Notes: a model not told the origin generated them from the letters alone. Positions 1-11,728 are shown, counted from the first letter of the stretch. The stretch: 64,000 nucleotides of DNA from Acytostelium subglobosum LB1 (GCF_000787575.1 NW_012236527.1:1054001-1118000); one strand, 5' to 3'. Numbers and translations are program-made.

Positions 1-78
1 CCAAGAGACTTTGGTGAAGATGATGAGAGAAGTTGTGGAGATAGGTTTATTGTGGGGGATTGTTTCTCCTTTGTTTGA
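1..78 (+). CDS. Possible C-terminal tail of a gene entering from the left
   Basis: Frame 1 is open from the first base to a TGA ending at 78 and would encode about 25 residues ending in RFIVGDCFSFV. After the stop the sequence becomes purine-rich and A+T-rich, as in a dictyostelid 3' UTR. The stretch is too short to assign a family, and an open frame of this length can occur by chance. An internal ATG-started frame (11-202) overlaps it but contains the ambiguous base at 107 and looks non-coding. Confidence 0.25.
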   Translation, partial: PRDFGEDDERSCGDRFIVGDCFSFV

Positions 79-1350
79 ATCCAAGGACAACAGAAGAGAG
101 AGAGGANAGGATATATCAATCAAAATCAAAAATATATATTGCATTGTACATAAAACCTTGTCCAATTGTATTCCTGTTACATTAAAGCTAACACAATATT
201 GAAGAACGGTACATATGATGGTTGATATGATGCCTATAAGTGAGATAACACACAATCTTGAAATAGGTCCTGGCACGATCAGATAGATCCATATCGATAT
301 TAAAATAGAAGTAGGACAGAGCGACACATCTCAATAGAACTTGAAATGCTTATTATTAAGAGATTGTTAGAATAAATAAAACTCTATATTGAATTCAATA
401 CTTACTCATTAGAACAGAGATAGCAATTGGATTGGCAGATCAGGAATCAGTGTTCAAAAATGTAGATAACATATTGGATAAATAAGGTATTAAATAGTTA
501 GTTCGAATGAATTAATAATATTGTAGTTATAATTTAAATCTAAGTAGTGATAACAATGGAATATACAATGTTCAGTCCTTAAATAAGTTTCTCCTATGAC
601 CTCCAGAATTTCTTAACCCTATGGACCATTATATACAAACAATTGACATTTATCAATTAAAGTAGGTAGCATAAATGGAAATGATCAATCATCCATTCAA
701 CCCCACTCTATTCGTTGTCTAGATGGTCAAGCAAATACACTCAACCAGGAAAGAGGAATCACTCCAACATAGCTCTAATTACCAATCAATCAATCAAACT
801 TCCCACCTTAATTAAAATGCATTAAGTTAGAAGTGGTACCGACAGTGTCCCTGCTGTCTTGTCATTTTCTGGTTCTTCCTCAGGGTTATTGTTATTGAGT
901 CTCCCGACCTTCATATATCAAACACCCCCTAAACACTTCAACACTCCTTCCAAGTGAGGTTGCGATATGGATACATGTAGTACTTAAATAATAGATAGTG
1001 TTCCACTCTATCTAAGATGGCAATTCCTTCAAATTGTATATAACCCACAAACACGACAAACAATCAATCATATCAATAAACCCTCTACACTTTTAAGAGG
1101 GAAGTTCGATACTCTTCATCGACTGGACCTCTGAGCTACGGACTGGTCCCTCTAGACCATTTAATCTCTTGCTTCTTCATCTTTGTTAGAGGATAATATA
1201 ACTTAAAATAGGAAATTGTTTCTAATATTTATTATTTCTATTAATTAACTAATCAAAGGATACCTATAAAATTTGATAAATTAATTTAGTTGGAAAATGA
1301 CTGATAATTGCTTTAATCTTATCGAACCTTTACCTTAATAAATATTCTTT
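79..1350. other. Intergenic, A+T-rich, no recognisable protein gene
   Basis: About 1.27 kb with stops in all frames and no exon-like stretch that I can see. It contains an ambiguous base at 107 and a compact inverted-repeat sequence at 1096-1153, described separately as a candidate RNA. Confidence 0.6.
1096..1153 (+). ncRNA. Candidate small structured RNA with 7-bp terminal stem
   Basis: Bases 1096-1102 (AGAGGGA) and 1147-1153 (TCCCTCT) are perfect reverse complements and enclose 44 bases, giving a 58-base unit. Inside is a second short hairpin, CGAT-ACTCTTC-ATCG. At 1042-1050 lies AACCCACAA, which resembles the upstream element (DUSE) recalled for dictyostelid small RNA genes. It starts about 54 bases before the stem. 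Size, terminal stem and upstream element recall dictyostelid class I RNAs, but I do not see their conserved 11-base motif. The strand is inferred only from the upstream element. Confidence 0.3.
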
Positions 1351-1572
1351 TCAAGTGAATCCATGCATCTTATTCTCTCTATTTCCTACCCAATTAACAA
1401 AAACTGAGAATCCTACAGTTGGGATTGCTAGAATAATAGCAAGGAATAAAGGCATAACAAACTTTTTGTTCTGGCATTTGGTCCCATCCGGTACATAACG
1501 ATAGCATACCCAGCACTTGTAATATAATTTACGAGGACGAATTTCATTCTTATCTTCTTCAAGGACGGTCAT
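1351..1572 (-). CDS. Small single-span membrane protein (hypothetical)
   Basis: A 73-residue single-exon frame. The N-terminal 30 residues are charged and contain a CWVC pair followed by a third Cys about ten residues later, in a YVPDGTKC context that resembles part of a zinc-binding knuckle. Residues about 39-60 (FVMPLFLAIILAIPTVGFSV) form one hydrophobic segment, followed by a short polar tail. I do not recognise the family. The composition differs from the surrounding A+T-rich DNA, which argues for a real gene. No conserved neighbour supports it, and an upstream exon cannot be excluded. Confidence 0.4.
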   Translation of the reverse strand: MTVLEEDKNEIRPRKLYYKCWVCYRYVPDGTKCQNKKFVMPLFLAIILAIPTVGFSVFVNWVGNRENKMHGFT

Positions 1573-2224
1573 GTAAGATATTTATATATTTTAATTTATT
1601 ATAATTAATGGTAAATATTTCTAGTGTTTAGGAAAGATTATGATTTCTAATCTTATAGGTACTTAAGATTACCTATAATTTAAAACCAATACCCAATAAT
1701 CTATTATGTCACCTGTGTCTATCAACTCACTAAACTTAACTAATAGTTCCAAAAAGGTTATTAGAATTAGTTCTTATGATTATTAGTACTTTCAAATGTG
1801 GGACACACCAACTTAAATTAGAACCTCGTTGTCTCCAACTAACTTGTCCTTCATTGACCCAGATGTCACCTACCAGCCAACATCTTGCTCCTCAGCAAGA
1901 CTGCTACTGAACATACCCAGGTCCTTCTTAATCCATCACCTGCATCTGCAATATTTATTTATTTAAGAATATTTATTTTCTAGCAACCTTCTATCGTCAA
2001 TCTATCAACCTAACAATCAATCAAAGAATCAATAATAATATCTCATTCACATCCCTTCCTCATTGCTCAATAGATCCCTCATTTGTGAGATAAGAATGTT
2101 GGAGACACGTGTTATGATCCCAAACCAATCAACAAATCAACCAATCAACCAATCAACCAATCAGTCAATCTATCAATCAATCAATCAAACTAATTGTAAT
2201 GTGTGATTGTTATTTACTAATTCT
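1573..2224. other. Intergenic, A+T-rich with CAAT repeats
   Basis: About 650 bases without a plausible reading frame. The distal part, roughly 2123-2190, is an imperfect run of CAATCAAC/CAATCAAT units just beyond the stop codon of the minus-strand MGAT2 gene. Confidence 0.6.
2123..2190. repeat. Imperfect (CAAT)n tetranucleotide repeat
   Basis: About 68 bases made almost entirely of CAAT with CAAC and CAGT variants. The same tetranucleotide recurs in introns and flanks throughout the window. Confidence 0.8.
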
Positions 2225-3660
2225 TTAATAGGATATTTTCAAACAGTGCTGCCTGTCGGCTGTGTCCCATGAACCAAAGCCTGGGGCATTCTTTTGGGGA
2301 TATCCATGGATCAAGCCAGTGTTGATGTCGTATTTGCTCCAGTCGCCATTGTTCTTGCTGTTGTCGAACCTTTGCTCGTAGTCGCGACGCTCGTCTGGAG
2401 TGACCTCGCACACGGCGCCCTTTAGATGGACGCCGCACGTGCCGATATGCACAATTCTTGCAAGTCTTGTGAACATGAACTTGTCTCCAATCTTGCCCAA
2501 GTTCTTCATCCTTTGCATCGTCCAGTCCCAGTTGTAGTCGTTGAACTCGCAGAACTCCTTGGCGGCACCCTTGAGCATGTTCCAGTGCTTCCTGTCAAAC
2601 GTTACACCCATGTTGCCAATGTTGTCCGACATGCCGAGCATGTGATTCTCCTGGCCCCCAAGCTGCGAGCCCTCCAACTGGACACTCCAGCACTCTGGAC
2701 AGTCCTTGTTACGGATATCGCGCACCGCCGTCAGAGTCTGATAGAAGTCTTGCAGTGGCAGGTGGTCCTCCTCCATCAAACAAATGTCTCCCTGGTGGTT
2801 CTTCAACAGGGCTTCCCAAATGTAGTTCAAATGCCACCAATAATGATGCTTCAATGGTGTAACATTATTGTCCCTTGGATGATTAGGGTCGGCCTCCTCC
2901 TTAATTGGCAACTTGCCTGGGAATCTATTCGATAATACTTGTGATGAATATGGATGTATAATTTGCTTGACCTAAAGTGAGGTGGAGGATGGTTGTCAGT
3001 TGTCTTGCTTCTTCTGGTGCATCTGTATGGACATCGATGTGGACTGTCGCGAAGCTGGGACACACATACCTGACAAAAGTCAATGGCAGAGACGAGGTCA
3101 AACATGTCCTTGAAGATGCCGTCGTGTGAGATGATCAACATGGTCTCGCTGATCCTTGGCAGACGCTTGTAGAACTCGAGGACGACCTTGAAGTACTGAG
3201 GCTTGTTGAACACTCTGATTACGATTGGGATGTGGTTGTCTGCCAGCTTGAACTTGTTCTTGTTTAGAACCTCGCTATGCTCGTTAAAGTAGTCGATAAA
3301 GTATGTGAGCATGTCCTTGTCGGTCAAAACGACTTTGGGGTCGAATGGGTCGAGACGACCCTGTAGTCGCTCGCGTGCCAATTGCTTAATGTCGTCCTCG
3401 GTCAGCTGGGAAGGTGGGGTCGTCGAGAAGGCGGTGCTGACCAAAGGTGGCGGGGTCAAGTGGCGTACAAGATCCTCAAGCTCACGTATCTTTGCCAAGA
3501 CCAACTCTGACTCCTTGGCCTGTTTGGCGTCCTTCTCCTCGGCCACAGTCACCAAAGACATTTGATTATTATACAGCCAGCTGACCGTATTGAACACGAC
3601 CACCAATATCAACAAGGTCAACAAAGTGAACACTGTCCTGCGATTGTCAAACCAACTCAT
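2225..3660 (-). CDS. mgat2: Alpha-1,6-mannosyl-glycoprotein 2-beta-N-acetylglucosaminyltransferase (GnT-II, MGAT2 family)
   Basis: Two exons, complement(3070..3660) and complement(2225..2971), joined in phase 0 across a 98-base intron (GTATGT...TTTAG), encode 445 residues, the usual length for MGAT2. The enzyme adds GlcNAc to the alpha-1,6 mannose arm of N-glycans in the Golgi, after MGAT1. Residues 9-31 form the signal-anchor of a type II membrane protein, followed by a short stem. The catalytic domain has the metal/nucleotide-sugar motif EEDH at 264-267, then WDWT and HIGTCGVHLKG, all typical of this family. Splicing restores the conserved stretch between the DFCQ and LPIKEEADP blocks. MGAT1 lies at 50.97 kb in the same window. 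Confidence 0.92.
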
Positions 3661-4778
3661 TATATATCTTTCTTTCTTTCTTTCTTGTGTGTGTATATAA
3701 ATATATTATATATTGTGTTTAGATATTATTACAAACATATATATAAATATATTAGAGTATGTTGAAGGATATATAGATATAGATATATAGATATTTATGT
3801 ACACAATGAATAGTAAAAAGATCTAAATTATTATTATTTTTTGACTTGCTGACTGACTGACTGAATGGTCCTTGCTAGGCTAGGTCAAGCAAGTCCAACC
3901 AATGACCGGAAACTGAAATGTACATGGTCAACACGTTACACAGTTAGAAGTAGATAGGGTTTGTGAGACGGTTGGCTCACAAAAGGTGTGTGTGGTCAAA
4001 CAAGCCAGTGAAGACGTGCCGAGCTGACCAGACCACACAGCGCGACTTTTTTGATTCAAAAATAGCCAATCGCCGTTTGTACTTGGCGCATGATCATTAT
4101 CATGTCTCTGGTGAGAGTGATGACAGCCACGTTGCAATCGTCAACAGAACCTCACAATCAATCAATCAATCCTACATCAACAGCATCTACTGACGTCATT
4201 GTCATGACCATCATGCTGACTCTTGGGCAAGCTGATTGTATTAATTTACGTGTGTGATACATTACCCAACTATCCAATCATACAAACTAGTTTTCAATCA
4301 AATAATAGTATACGTCGATGAGTGTTAAAGACGAATAAATGGTCTATCTTGAGATAAACAGCAACTCAAAGAAGAGAACTTGGCTTGATCATTTCTTACC
4401 TTTAGCAGAAATGAATGAATATATATAATGTCCTTTGTTCCTGAGTCATATATTATTATTACTCTTATTCTTATAATTATTATTAATATTTGGTTGATGG
4501 CAATAATGCGAGTACAGATAATAGGTTTGTGTTGTTGGTCCAAAAAAGGATAATGGAAGTTTGAAAAGTTGTTGGATGGTTGTGGAGTGGGTAATGTTCA
4601 GATCCACAATCATTTCAGTTAACGCAACATCCACATTCTTCTTTTTATTATTAATAACGAAAGAGTTTAAAGACTTCAATCAAAATCAATCACATCAATC
4701 AATCAATCAATCAATCACATCACACTCATATATATAAATAATAATATTTGTTGTTTGTTGTATCTAGGTGAAATAGAC
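3661..4778. other. Divergent intergenic region between mgat2 and the DENN gene
   Basis: 1.1 kb of A+T-rich DNA with TTTC and ATATAG microsatellites near 3665-3790 and a CAAT run at about 4694-4722. Short frames such as 4446-4679 (minus) end in Asn/Lys-rich low-complexity sequence and are not convincing. The CAAT run ahead of TATCTAG at 4761-4767 could mark a 5' UTR intron of the DENN gene. Confidence 0.5.
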
Positions 4779-7099
4779 ATGTTTACAAAGTCACACAAGA
4801 GAACACCTTCAGGAAGAAAGAGGCTGGACATTACTCTTAATGTTGAGCAGATGACCAATGAGGAACGTCTGAGTCGATCACTACACAGTAGAAGACCATC
4901 AACAATAATGGAGAAGCCTCATCTATTTGAATGGTTCTTGGTAGTTGGTACTGAAGCCAAACAGACATCTCCGCCTTTATCACCTTTTGTTGGTAACGGA
5001 GGTGGTGGCAACGGCAACAACAACAGCAGCAGCAACAACAATAGTAACAATAGTAACAATACATTACATGTACCAAATGCTGCACCGGATACTCCACCTG
5101 CACCATCACCTAGAGCGGCATCACCATCATTCTTGTCATCATTTAGTAAACCACCTTTGATGCACTCGGGCAGTACATCACCGCGACCAACACGTCCAGT
5201 GTTTGAGAAGCCTAAAGTACTATATCAATACCCACCTGACAAGCCACTTGGATCAATCAATGTCCAGGACTTCCCCTTCCCCTCTGGCGTGCCCATCACC
5301 ACTCAATCACAGACAGCATCACACTCCAACCTCTTCTCTCTACTCTACACACAGACACACCTAAAGGAGGCAGAGGATTCGTTTGGTAAGTAAGGTGCCT
5401 CAATGATGTTGTGAGTGAGATGGAGGCAGCATCACTAATCATTCAAACAATCAATAGTATTCATGCTCACTGATGAGAAGAAGGATGTACTTTATGGAGT
5501 GTGCACGATGAAGCAGTCTGCTGTTGATAGGAATACACCGGATTCAATCGATGTTAATGATGAGGATATATTGTCACCTTCGATTGATGTTGGTGATAAG
5601 ATACAGGTGGCACCAAAGTGCTACATTGTACTCACCAAGTATCCATTCTTCCCATTGCACTTCAACATACTCAACAGTGTCCTGAACATCCTGCATATCC
5701 AACATCTCGATCAGTTCCAAGCGAACCTCAACCGACGATTCAAGAAGAATCCTGCCATTAGTGGATCAACTTCCCCGCGTCCAACATCACCAACTCCCTC
5801 TCAATCACCATCGCCTTCCCCTCATGTAGATGTGCCCACTTCCACTCCTGTCCAACCATCACAGTCATCGACTCAACAACCAACAGTTCAGATCACAATC
5901 ACACCGGACCCAACTAGCCCTGGATCACCTCCTCCACCAGTGAGGCCACAGCCAATCAAGGAGGTCATTGAATACTTCTACTATCAGAATGTACCAATGC
6001 CTGGAGAGACACTGCGGTATGAAGTGCCATTCTTGGAGACGACCATTCAATTCAGACGAGGCACACTCACTGATGCCAAGGCAGATGTCACGTCAGACTA
6101 TCCCGACTTCCTCATTGAATACGGACTCTTTGTCACACTCCAACTACTCACTCACAAGACCATCCTCATTATTCTCAATGCTATGCTTCTCGAGAAAAAG
6201 ATCATCTTCTACTCCAAGTCACTCAAGAACCTAACATCCGTGATGTAAGTTTGGAGTCCATGGGAGCATCCTGCCTCCACCCTCGCTCACTCACTAACTC
6301 ACTCGTCAATCAATCCAGATTCTCCATGGTATCACTGTTGAAACCATTTGTATATCAATCAGTACTGTTGCCAATCATACCTGATTCGTTGCAGGATGTA
6401 ATCAATGCACCAGTGCCATTCATCATTGGAATGATCACAATGCCAGCGGCAGACGTTGACCTCAGCGATTTGCTCCTAATTGACATTGACCAGAATAAGA
6501 TACAGACCAAGATGCCACCCATCATACTGTTCCCCAAGTGGAAGGAGCTTGGCAACAAGATCATCGAGCATCAGCGCGACATTAAGAACTCGCTGGAGAA
6601 CAAAAAGTCACTGAACTACTACGCCAACGAGGTGCAGGAGGCCTTCTTGTCCACATTCACCGAGACCATCCGTCTGCATCTTAACCGTCTGTTTGAGAAC
6701 TTCTCGGTGCATTGCATTCGCGACGTCTCCCAACTCAAGCACGTGTCCGTCTTTATACCCGAGAGCTTTGCCTCTGTGGAGTATGAGAATGAGGAGGAGC
6801 AAGATTGGATACTGCAGTTCACCAAGACACAGATATTCTCCGTTTATCAAGATAAGCGACTGAGGCAGTCTGATGGCGACGAAGAGGAGGAAGAGGTCAT
6901 TGTCAAAACTCCACCATCGGCAACATTGTCACCACATCCCAGTACACCACCTGTGGCCATATCAGTAGCCAGTCCTGTCGTCGTAGTTGGCTCATCAACA
7001 ACTCTAGCACCAAACTCGCAAGTTCCAAAAAGCGTAGAGATCGATCCCCTCTCCGCTGGCGTGGCCGTCATGACCATTTCCCAACACGCCACTGAATAA
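4779..7099 (+). CDS. DENN domain-containing protein (putative Rab GEF)
   Basis: Three exons, 4779..5385, 5458..6244 and 6319..7099, keep frame and give 724 residues. The tripartite DENN domain is interrupted by Asn- and Pro/Ser-rich linkers. The upstream part begins at FEWFLVVG (about residue 50) and continues at DFPFPSGVP and FVFMLTDE. The core includes YIVLTKYPFFP and, near residue 432, LLTHKTILIILNAMLLEKKI, then PFVYQSVLLPIIPDSL and LLLIDIDQNKI. DENN proteins are GDP-GTP exchange factors for Rab GTPases on membranes. The specific Rab is not predictable. The C-terminal 90 residues are acidic then Pro/Ser/Thr-rich. Both introns carry CAAT runs before the acceptor. The start is the first ATG after a possible 5' UTR acceptor. 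Confidence 0.85.
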
Positions 7100-7172
7100 G
7101 ATACCAAGTCACACGATTGGCAGCGAGCTGAATAAGGTCGTGGACTCAATCAATGTTAGACTATTACTATAA

Positions 7173-8669
7173 TTAGTTTATTAACACTCGCTGGTTGACC
7201 AGGTCTAGCTGTGCTGTCTTGCCGCTGGCAGCTCTGTATATCCTGTCGAATACGGCATCGATGTTATCCAACGATTTGAGCTTGTCGGCACGGAGGTCTG
7301 GCAACAGAATCACCTTGGCACCATCTATAGACTCACTCCAGCGCAATGTCGAAAACAAACAGTTGGCTGCCTCCAACATTGTACTGTTTGGTGACAAGTC
7401 TCTGTATGCTATAAACTTGGATACTATACTAGTGTCACTGCTACTACTACTACTACTACCACTACTACTACTGTCGCTGTTGGTCTTGATATCATTGTTG
7501 TTTGAGTTGTAGATGCTTCCACAGTCCATTAGGTTCTTGCCAAAGTCGATGTAAACGCATTGAGATAGAGGAATGGATGTGGCGCATGGGGAGGAGTCTT
7601 GCTGTGATGATGAGGTTGATGTAAAGATGTCGGTGAGGATGTAGGCTTGGATGTCTGGTGCATAGTGTGTGAGAAGCTGGCCTGGTGCCTCCTGGCCCTG
7701 TGTCGTCGTGTTGGACACTTCTCTGCTGACCGACGTGATGCTGATGGATTGGAATTGATCGCATGACAATGCGCTCTTGATGGCACGCTCCGATACGCCA
7801 CCCTTTCGCAGAATGACCAGGTTCTCGTCGTCGACCAGCTTGAGAACGGTCGACTCAATGCCAATCTTGCATTGGATGTCTGTGTCGAGGATTGTGATGT
7901 CTGACTGGCCAAGGTCGTCAAACACGTGCATGGCCGACGTTGGGCTCACGTGGCCAAATCGATTGGCGCTTGGTGCTGCAATGGGCACGCCGGCCTCTTT
8001 GATAAGTGATGCAGCCACGTCGTGCATTGGATAACGAACGCCAACGAAGCCAGTCTGTGCAGTGACGATCATTGGGATAAGACTCGATGCCTTAGCCACA
8101 ATGGTGAGTGCACCGGGCCAAAAGGTGGTGGCCAATCTGTCGAATATCTGTCGCTGGCGCGGACTCAGTTCGAGCAACGTCGCGGCAAACTCTGCATTGA
8201 CGACGTGTACGATGACGGGATCGGTCAAAGGTCGTCCCTTTGCCGTGAAGATTGAAAGTACGGCATCTTTATCGAATGCATTGGCGCCTAGACCATATAC
8301 AGTCTCTGTGGGGAATCCCACCAGACCTCCATTGCGTATCTTCTCTGCTGCCCTCTTGATATTGTCAACATTGTCCGAGCTAACAATCGTTGCCTTTGGT
8401 TTATAATGTTCTGTCACTGCATCCAGTTGCTCTGTTTTAGTTATCGTTGCAGTCGTCGTTGATGCTGCAATGTTTATCATGTTGTTATAGTTGTTGATAA
8501 TGGTGTTTGTATACTTGTTGAATGAGGCAGGATGTGGAGTTGGAGTTGGAGTATGATTGAATGAATGTGCAGAAGTAGTTAAATATCTTTTAAAGTTGAT
8601 GTTGCTGTTGTATCTGAATGAGCAAAGTTGTAAAGTAGTAGATAGCCTTATCGCTCTATAGTTGAACAT
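7173..8669 (-). CDS. sua5: Threonylcarbamoyl-AMP synthase (Sua5/YrdC family)
   Basis: A single exon of 498 residues. The enzyme makes threonylcarbamoyl-AMP from Thr, bicarbonate and ATP, the first step of t6A formation at position 37 of ANN-decoding tRNAs. The YrdC core starts near residue 100 with GGLVGFPTETVYGLGANAF, followed by KGRPLTDPVIVHV, FWPGALTIV, GVRYPMH and APSANRFGHVSPT. After PGQLLTHYAPD comes the C-terminal Sua5 domain, interrupted by a poly-Ser tract encoded near 7438-7480. The first 90 residues are basic and Asn/Thr/His-rich and could be a mitochondrial presequence. Internal ATGs could give a cytosolic form. It is convergent with the DENN gene, with only 73 bases between the stops. 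Confidence 0.93.
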   Translation of the reverse strand: MFNYRAIRLSTTLQLCSFRYNSNINFKRYLTTSAHSFNHTPTPTPHPASFNKYTNTIINNYNNMINIAASTTTATITKTEQLDAVTEHYKPKATIVSSDNVDNIKRAAEKIRNGGLVGFPTETVYGLGANAFDKDAVLSIFTAKGRPLTDPVIVHVVNAEFAATLLELSPRQRQIFDRLATTFWPGALTIVAKASSLIPMIVTAQTGFVGVRYPMHDVAASLIKEAGVPIAAPSANRFGHVSPTSAMHVFDDLGQSDITILDTDIQCKIGIESTVLKLVDDENLVILRKGGVSERAIKSALSCDQFQSISITSVSREVSNTTTQGQEAPGQLLTHYAPDIQAYILTDIFTSTSSSQQDSSPCATSIPLSQCVYIDFGKNLMDCGSIYNSNNNDIKTNSDSSSSGSSSSSSSDTSIVSKFIAYRDLSPNSTMLEAANCLFSTLRWSESIDGAKVILLPDLRADKLKSLDNIDAVFDRIYRAASGKTAQLDLVNQRVLIN

Positions 8670-8928
8670 GTATTTGTATCTGTATCTGTATTATAATGGT
8701 TGGATGGGATGTAAAGATTGCTCAAAGCTAAAGTGTTCACCCATCTGACTTTCTTCGTCTTTTTTTCTTGTGGTCTACTCGTATTCACACTTTGATTCGA
8801 TACGTCTGGATGAAGTTTCGTCTGGAAGTCCTTTGATTAGTTCAGACACAAACAACTCAAGATATTGAGTTTAACTAACTAATGAAGTAAAGTTTATTAT
8901 CATTGGATACATCAAATCTCATCTCATC

Positions 8929-10504
8929 TCACTCTAACGAGTTACTGATCAAACATGCTCCATAATACGATCTAACATCATAATCATTGTCCTCCAATTT
9001 GGTCCATTGATTGTCTTGGATTGAGTACCGATGGTTATTGTCCTTGCCGCCAATGAGCAGTATTCCAAATTGTATGTCGACAAACACCATTGTCTGGGAA
9101 AATATCTCGATTGCAGGCATTGTTAGCTCGTACATTAGTTTGTCGGACAATGAATACCGGATGAACTGTGATGTGAGAATGAATATGCTGTCGTCACCAT
9201 CGAAGCAGGTGAGCATTATGCTATGCTTTGGGCCAGTTCGCTCGAATACGATATCCTGTGCCAGTGTCTTTACATTGATTGAGTGGATATGATACTGGCG
9301 ACTAACTAGTGCGTTCCATCCAACAACGTAGATGATGTCGTTGCTGAAGTAAACCTTGGGCAACTCTACACGTAGCAACTTTGTGACCTTTGTACACTTT
9401 TGAGTTTCAATGTCCAAGCAATCAACATCACTACTCCATGTAATGCCGTCACTGGCTCCACTCATGAGGTATATATGCTTATCACCATCGTATGCGGCCG
9501 AGGATCTGGGCATTACGGAGAAGACTCCAACCATTTCAACATCGTGATACCATTGTTTCTCCACCAATGATTATCTAGAATAGGTCTTTGGCCCTCTAAA
9601 CAGGTAGACGTTACCTCGAGCATACACCAATGAGTTGTAATGTAAGTTTCTCTTTCCTGGTGAGACATCACTGAGAAGTGGCGTCCATTTGGAAGTGGCT
9701 GGTGAGAACAAAGAAACATCTTTGTCACCCAGTGAGAACACGTGGCCTTCAAACTCTGCTGGTATCATTGTCTGATTGACATTCGATTGATCAATGAGTC
9801 TAAAGCATGATTGTATTTTCTTCTTGACATCATTCAGTTTGCTCACATCGATAATGACTCGCCATGTTTGTACAAGCCTTGTGGACTCATCATCATAAGG
9901 AGTGAGCGACGTGTTCAGTGTGATTCTTGATCATTGTCAACAGATTATCGTCAGTGCCATTATTGACATCCTCAGCATTGATTCGCGGAGAGCATATTAT
10001 GTTGCCAATAATGAACTGCTCCACAGATGTACATGATGTGATGGAGTTGATTATCTCTCGAGTGTCTATCTCTTGATCACCATTGTTGTTGTTGTTTGAA
10101 TGTGATGGATTGATGATTGTATTAATGTCTCTGATCTCATTGATGATATCATTGATGGTTGACTTGAGTAGCTCGGTCTGTGCATTGATTGGTGTCTTGA
10201 CTTTGTGCTCCTGAGCCATGAGTACTTTGATCAATTGTTCAAAATGATCAGTTATCTCTTGATGTGATCTCTCCAATGATTGATATGATGTTGCACATTG
10301 TTGTAGAGTACTCCATAATACATTCAATCTTGGCATGCACCACATTGATTGGTAATCCCTACGTTCAATACAACTCTTTACATTATCCAAATGATCAAAG
10401 CTATGATCTCTATGCAATCTTTGAAAGCAAACAGTGCAACATAACTGTTTATCCAAACATATGAACTCCTTTCGATGATTATGCACCTCACATGAGTGTA
10501 CCAT
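8929..10504 (-). pseudogene. B-box zinc finger / kelch-like propeller protein, apparently broken
   Basis: The N-terminal half (complement 9893..10504) has a B-box: CEVHNHRKEFICLDKQLCC, then CFQRLHRDH, followed by a helical segment. The frame ends near 9893. The homologous continuation (LVQTWRVIIDVSKLNDV) lies in another frame a few bases on, and I find no GT-AG intron of reasonable size to join them. A second interruption is a TAA in the same frame at about 9568-9570, between RGPKTYSR and SLVEKQW. The remainder to 8929 reads as beta-propeller-like repeats (YDGDKHIYLMSG, FGILLIGGKD). Such B-box/kelch-like genes form families in dictyostelids as I recall. One frameshift plus one stop suggests a pseudogene. 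Assembly errors remain possible because the protein sequence is otherwise well preserved. Confidence 0.65.
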
Positions 10505-10642
10505 TGTATCTGTTTGTCTGTCTCGTTATCTCTTTCCAACATCAATTTGATTTTGGGAATGAATCACGGACTAGACCAAGTTGATGACTTCATTGTTGAA
10601 CAACAAAGACACACATAATCAATCATATACATAATAATAATA
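10505..10642. promoter_or_regulatory. Short divergent promoter region
   Basis: Only 138 bases separate the start of the B-box gene (minus) from the start of the p32-like gene (plus), so any promoters must be shared or overlapping. I see no defined element beyond an A+T-rich stretch just before 10643. Confidence 0.35.
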
Positions 10643-11459
10643 ATGTTGACATCATTGGTACAGAGATCATACCCATTGGTTGTTAGACAACTTGTTGGAG
10701 TATCAATTGCAAGATCAATTGGTTGTGGATTGTCAACTTCTTTGCTCACATCTAATGCTAGCAGTTCTCCAAATAGGACCATTAGGACATATATGGGTGC
10801 TGTTGCCATAAACCTAATAGGTCTATGTGATGCTGAGAAGACACGTATAGAGAACAGCAATGACAAATGGGCGGAAGATGAAGCCAAGCGATTCACAACT
10901 TCACGTAACTATGTTGTAAGTATTATTGTTGTTGTTGTAGTTGGAGGGATACAAGATACTGACACCATGATTATAACAAAAGTGTAAACAGGAGGGCGAT
11001 GTATACACAATGGAGAGAAAGACAGGTGATGGAACAAACGTTTGTGTCAAGTTCAATAGTAGCGAGCAAAGTCAGGAGTATACACATCTATTGGATAGTC
11101 TGATAGAGGACAGACAAACAGGACAATACTATCCATTTGATTATCACTTTGATGTTACTATTAGCCGTGGACAATCGTCGGTAATCACATTCGGTTGTTA
11201 TGCAAGCAGTAGTAGGAATGATGACGATGCTGATGAGTACTCGATTGTATCGTTCAATCATGGCACTCCCAACACACTTGCACAGCCAGTCAACATTATG
11301 ATGCGTAGCAATGCATTCCAGAGCAACATCAAACAACTACTTGAGCAACAATATGGCATCGACAAACAACTGACTAAATTCATGTACAATCACATTCAAA
11401 TGGCAATGCGCAAGGATCAAGATGCTTCGTTCGATGCTCTCAAGGCTGTCCTCGTCTAA
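10643..11459 (+). CDS. Mitochondrial p32/MAM33-like protein (tentative)
   Basis: Two exons, 10643..10915 and 10992..11459, joined in phase 0 give 246 residues. The first 50 residues are rich in Arg, Ser and Leu with almost no acidic residues, as in a mitochondrial presequence. The rest has the layout of the p32 (C1QBP/MAM33) family: an N-terminal helix, an acidic beta-rich middle (GDVYTMERKTGDGTNVCVKF, then an Asp-rich loop), and a C-terminal helix where LTKFMYNHIQMAMRK resembles the p32 TNFLHEYM motif. p32 proteins are acidic trimers of the mitochondrial matrix linked to ribosome function. The similarity is seen only by eye. The intron has a GTAAGT donor and an AACAG acceptor. Confidence 0.55.
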
Positions 11460-11728
11460 TTCTAAACAACAATACAAGTCGACATGATGTTCACACACCC
11501 TCAAGATCTACTCATTTGCTGTGAGATGGATGGATGTTTCCTTATTTGGATATCTATTGGATCTGTATCACTCTTTGTTGTAAAGTTCAATTTCCAAGTC
11601 TAGTCTAGTCCTCTCTTTGTCTTTATCTTGTGGATGTTCATTCATCATTTATTCATTACTCATCCATTCAATCAATCAATTATTACAACTATCAATCATT
11701 CAATCAATGATCATTGTATTTGATCTGA

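Noticed and set aside
1096-1153. tRNA on the minus strand (TAGCTCAGAGG fits an A box; 7-bp terminal stem)
   Set aside because: At 58 bases it is too short. There is no proper T-arm/B box at the right distance, and the anticodon-like loop lacks the expected U33.
4446-4679. Minus-strand 77-residue frame in the DENN promoter
   Set aside because: It ends in Asn/Lys/Tyr low-complexity sequence, has no motif, and overlaps the probable 5' region of the DENN gene.
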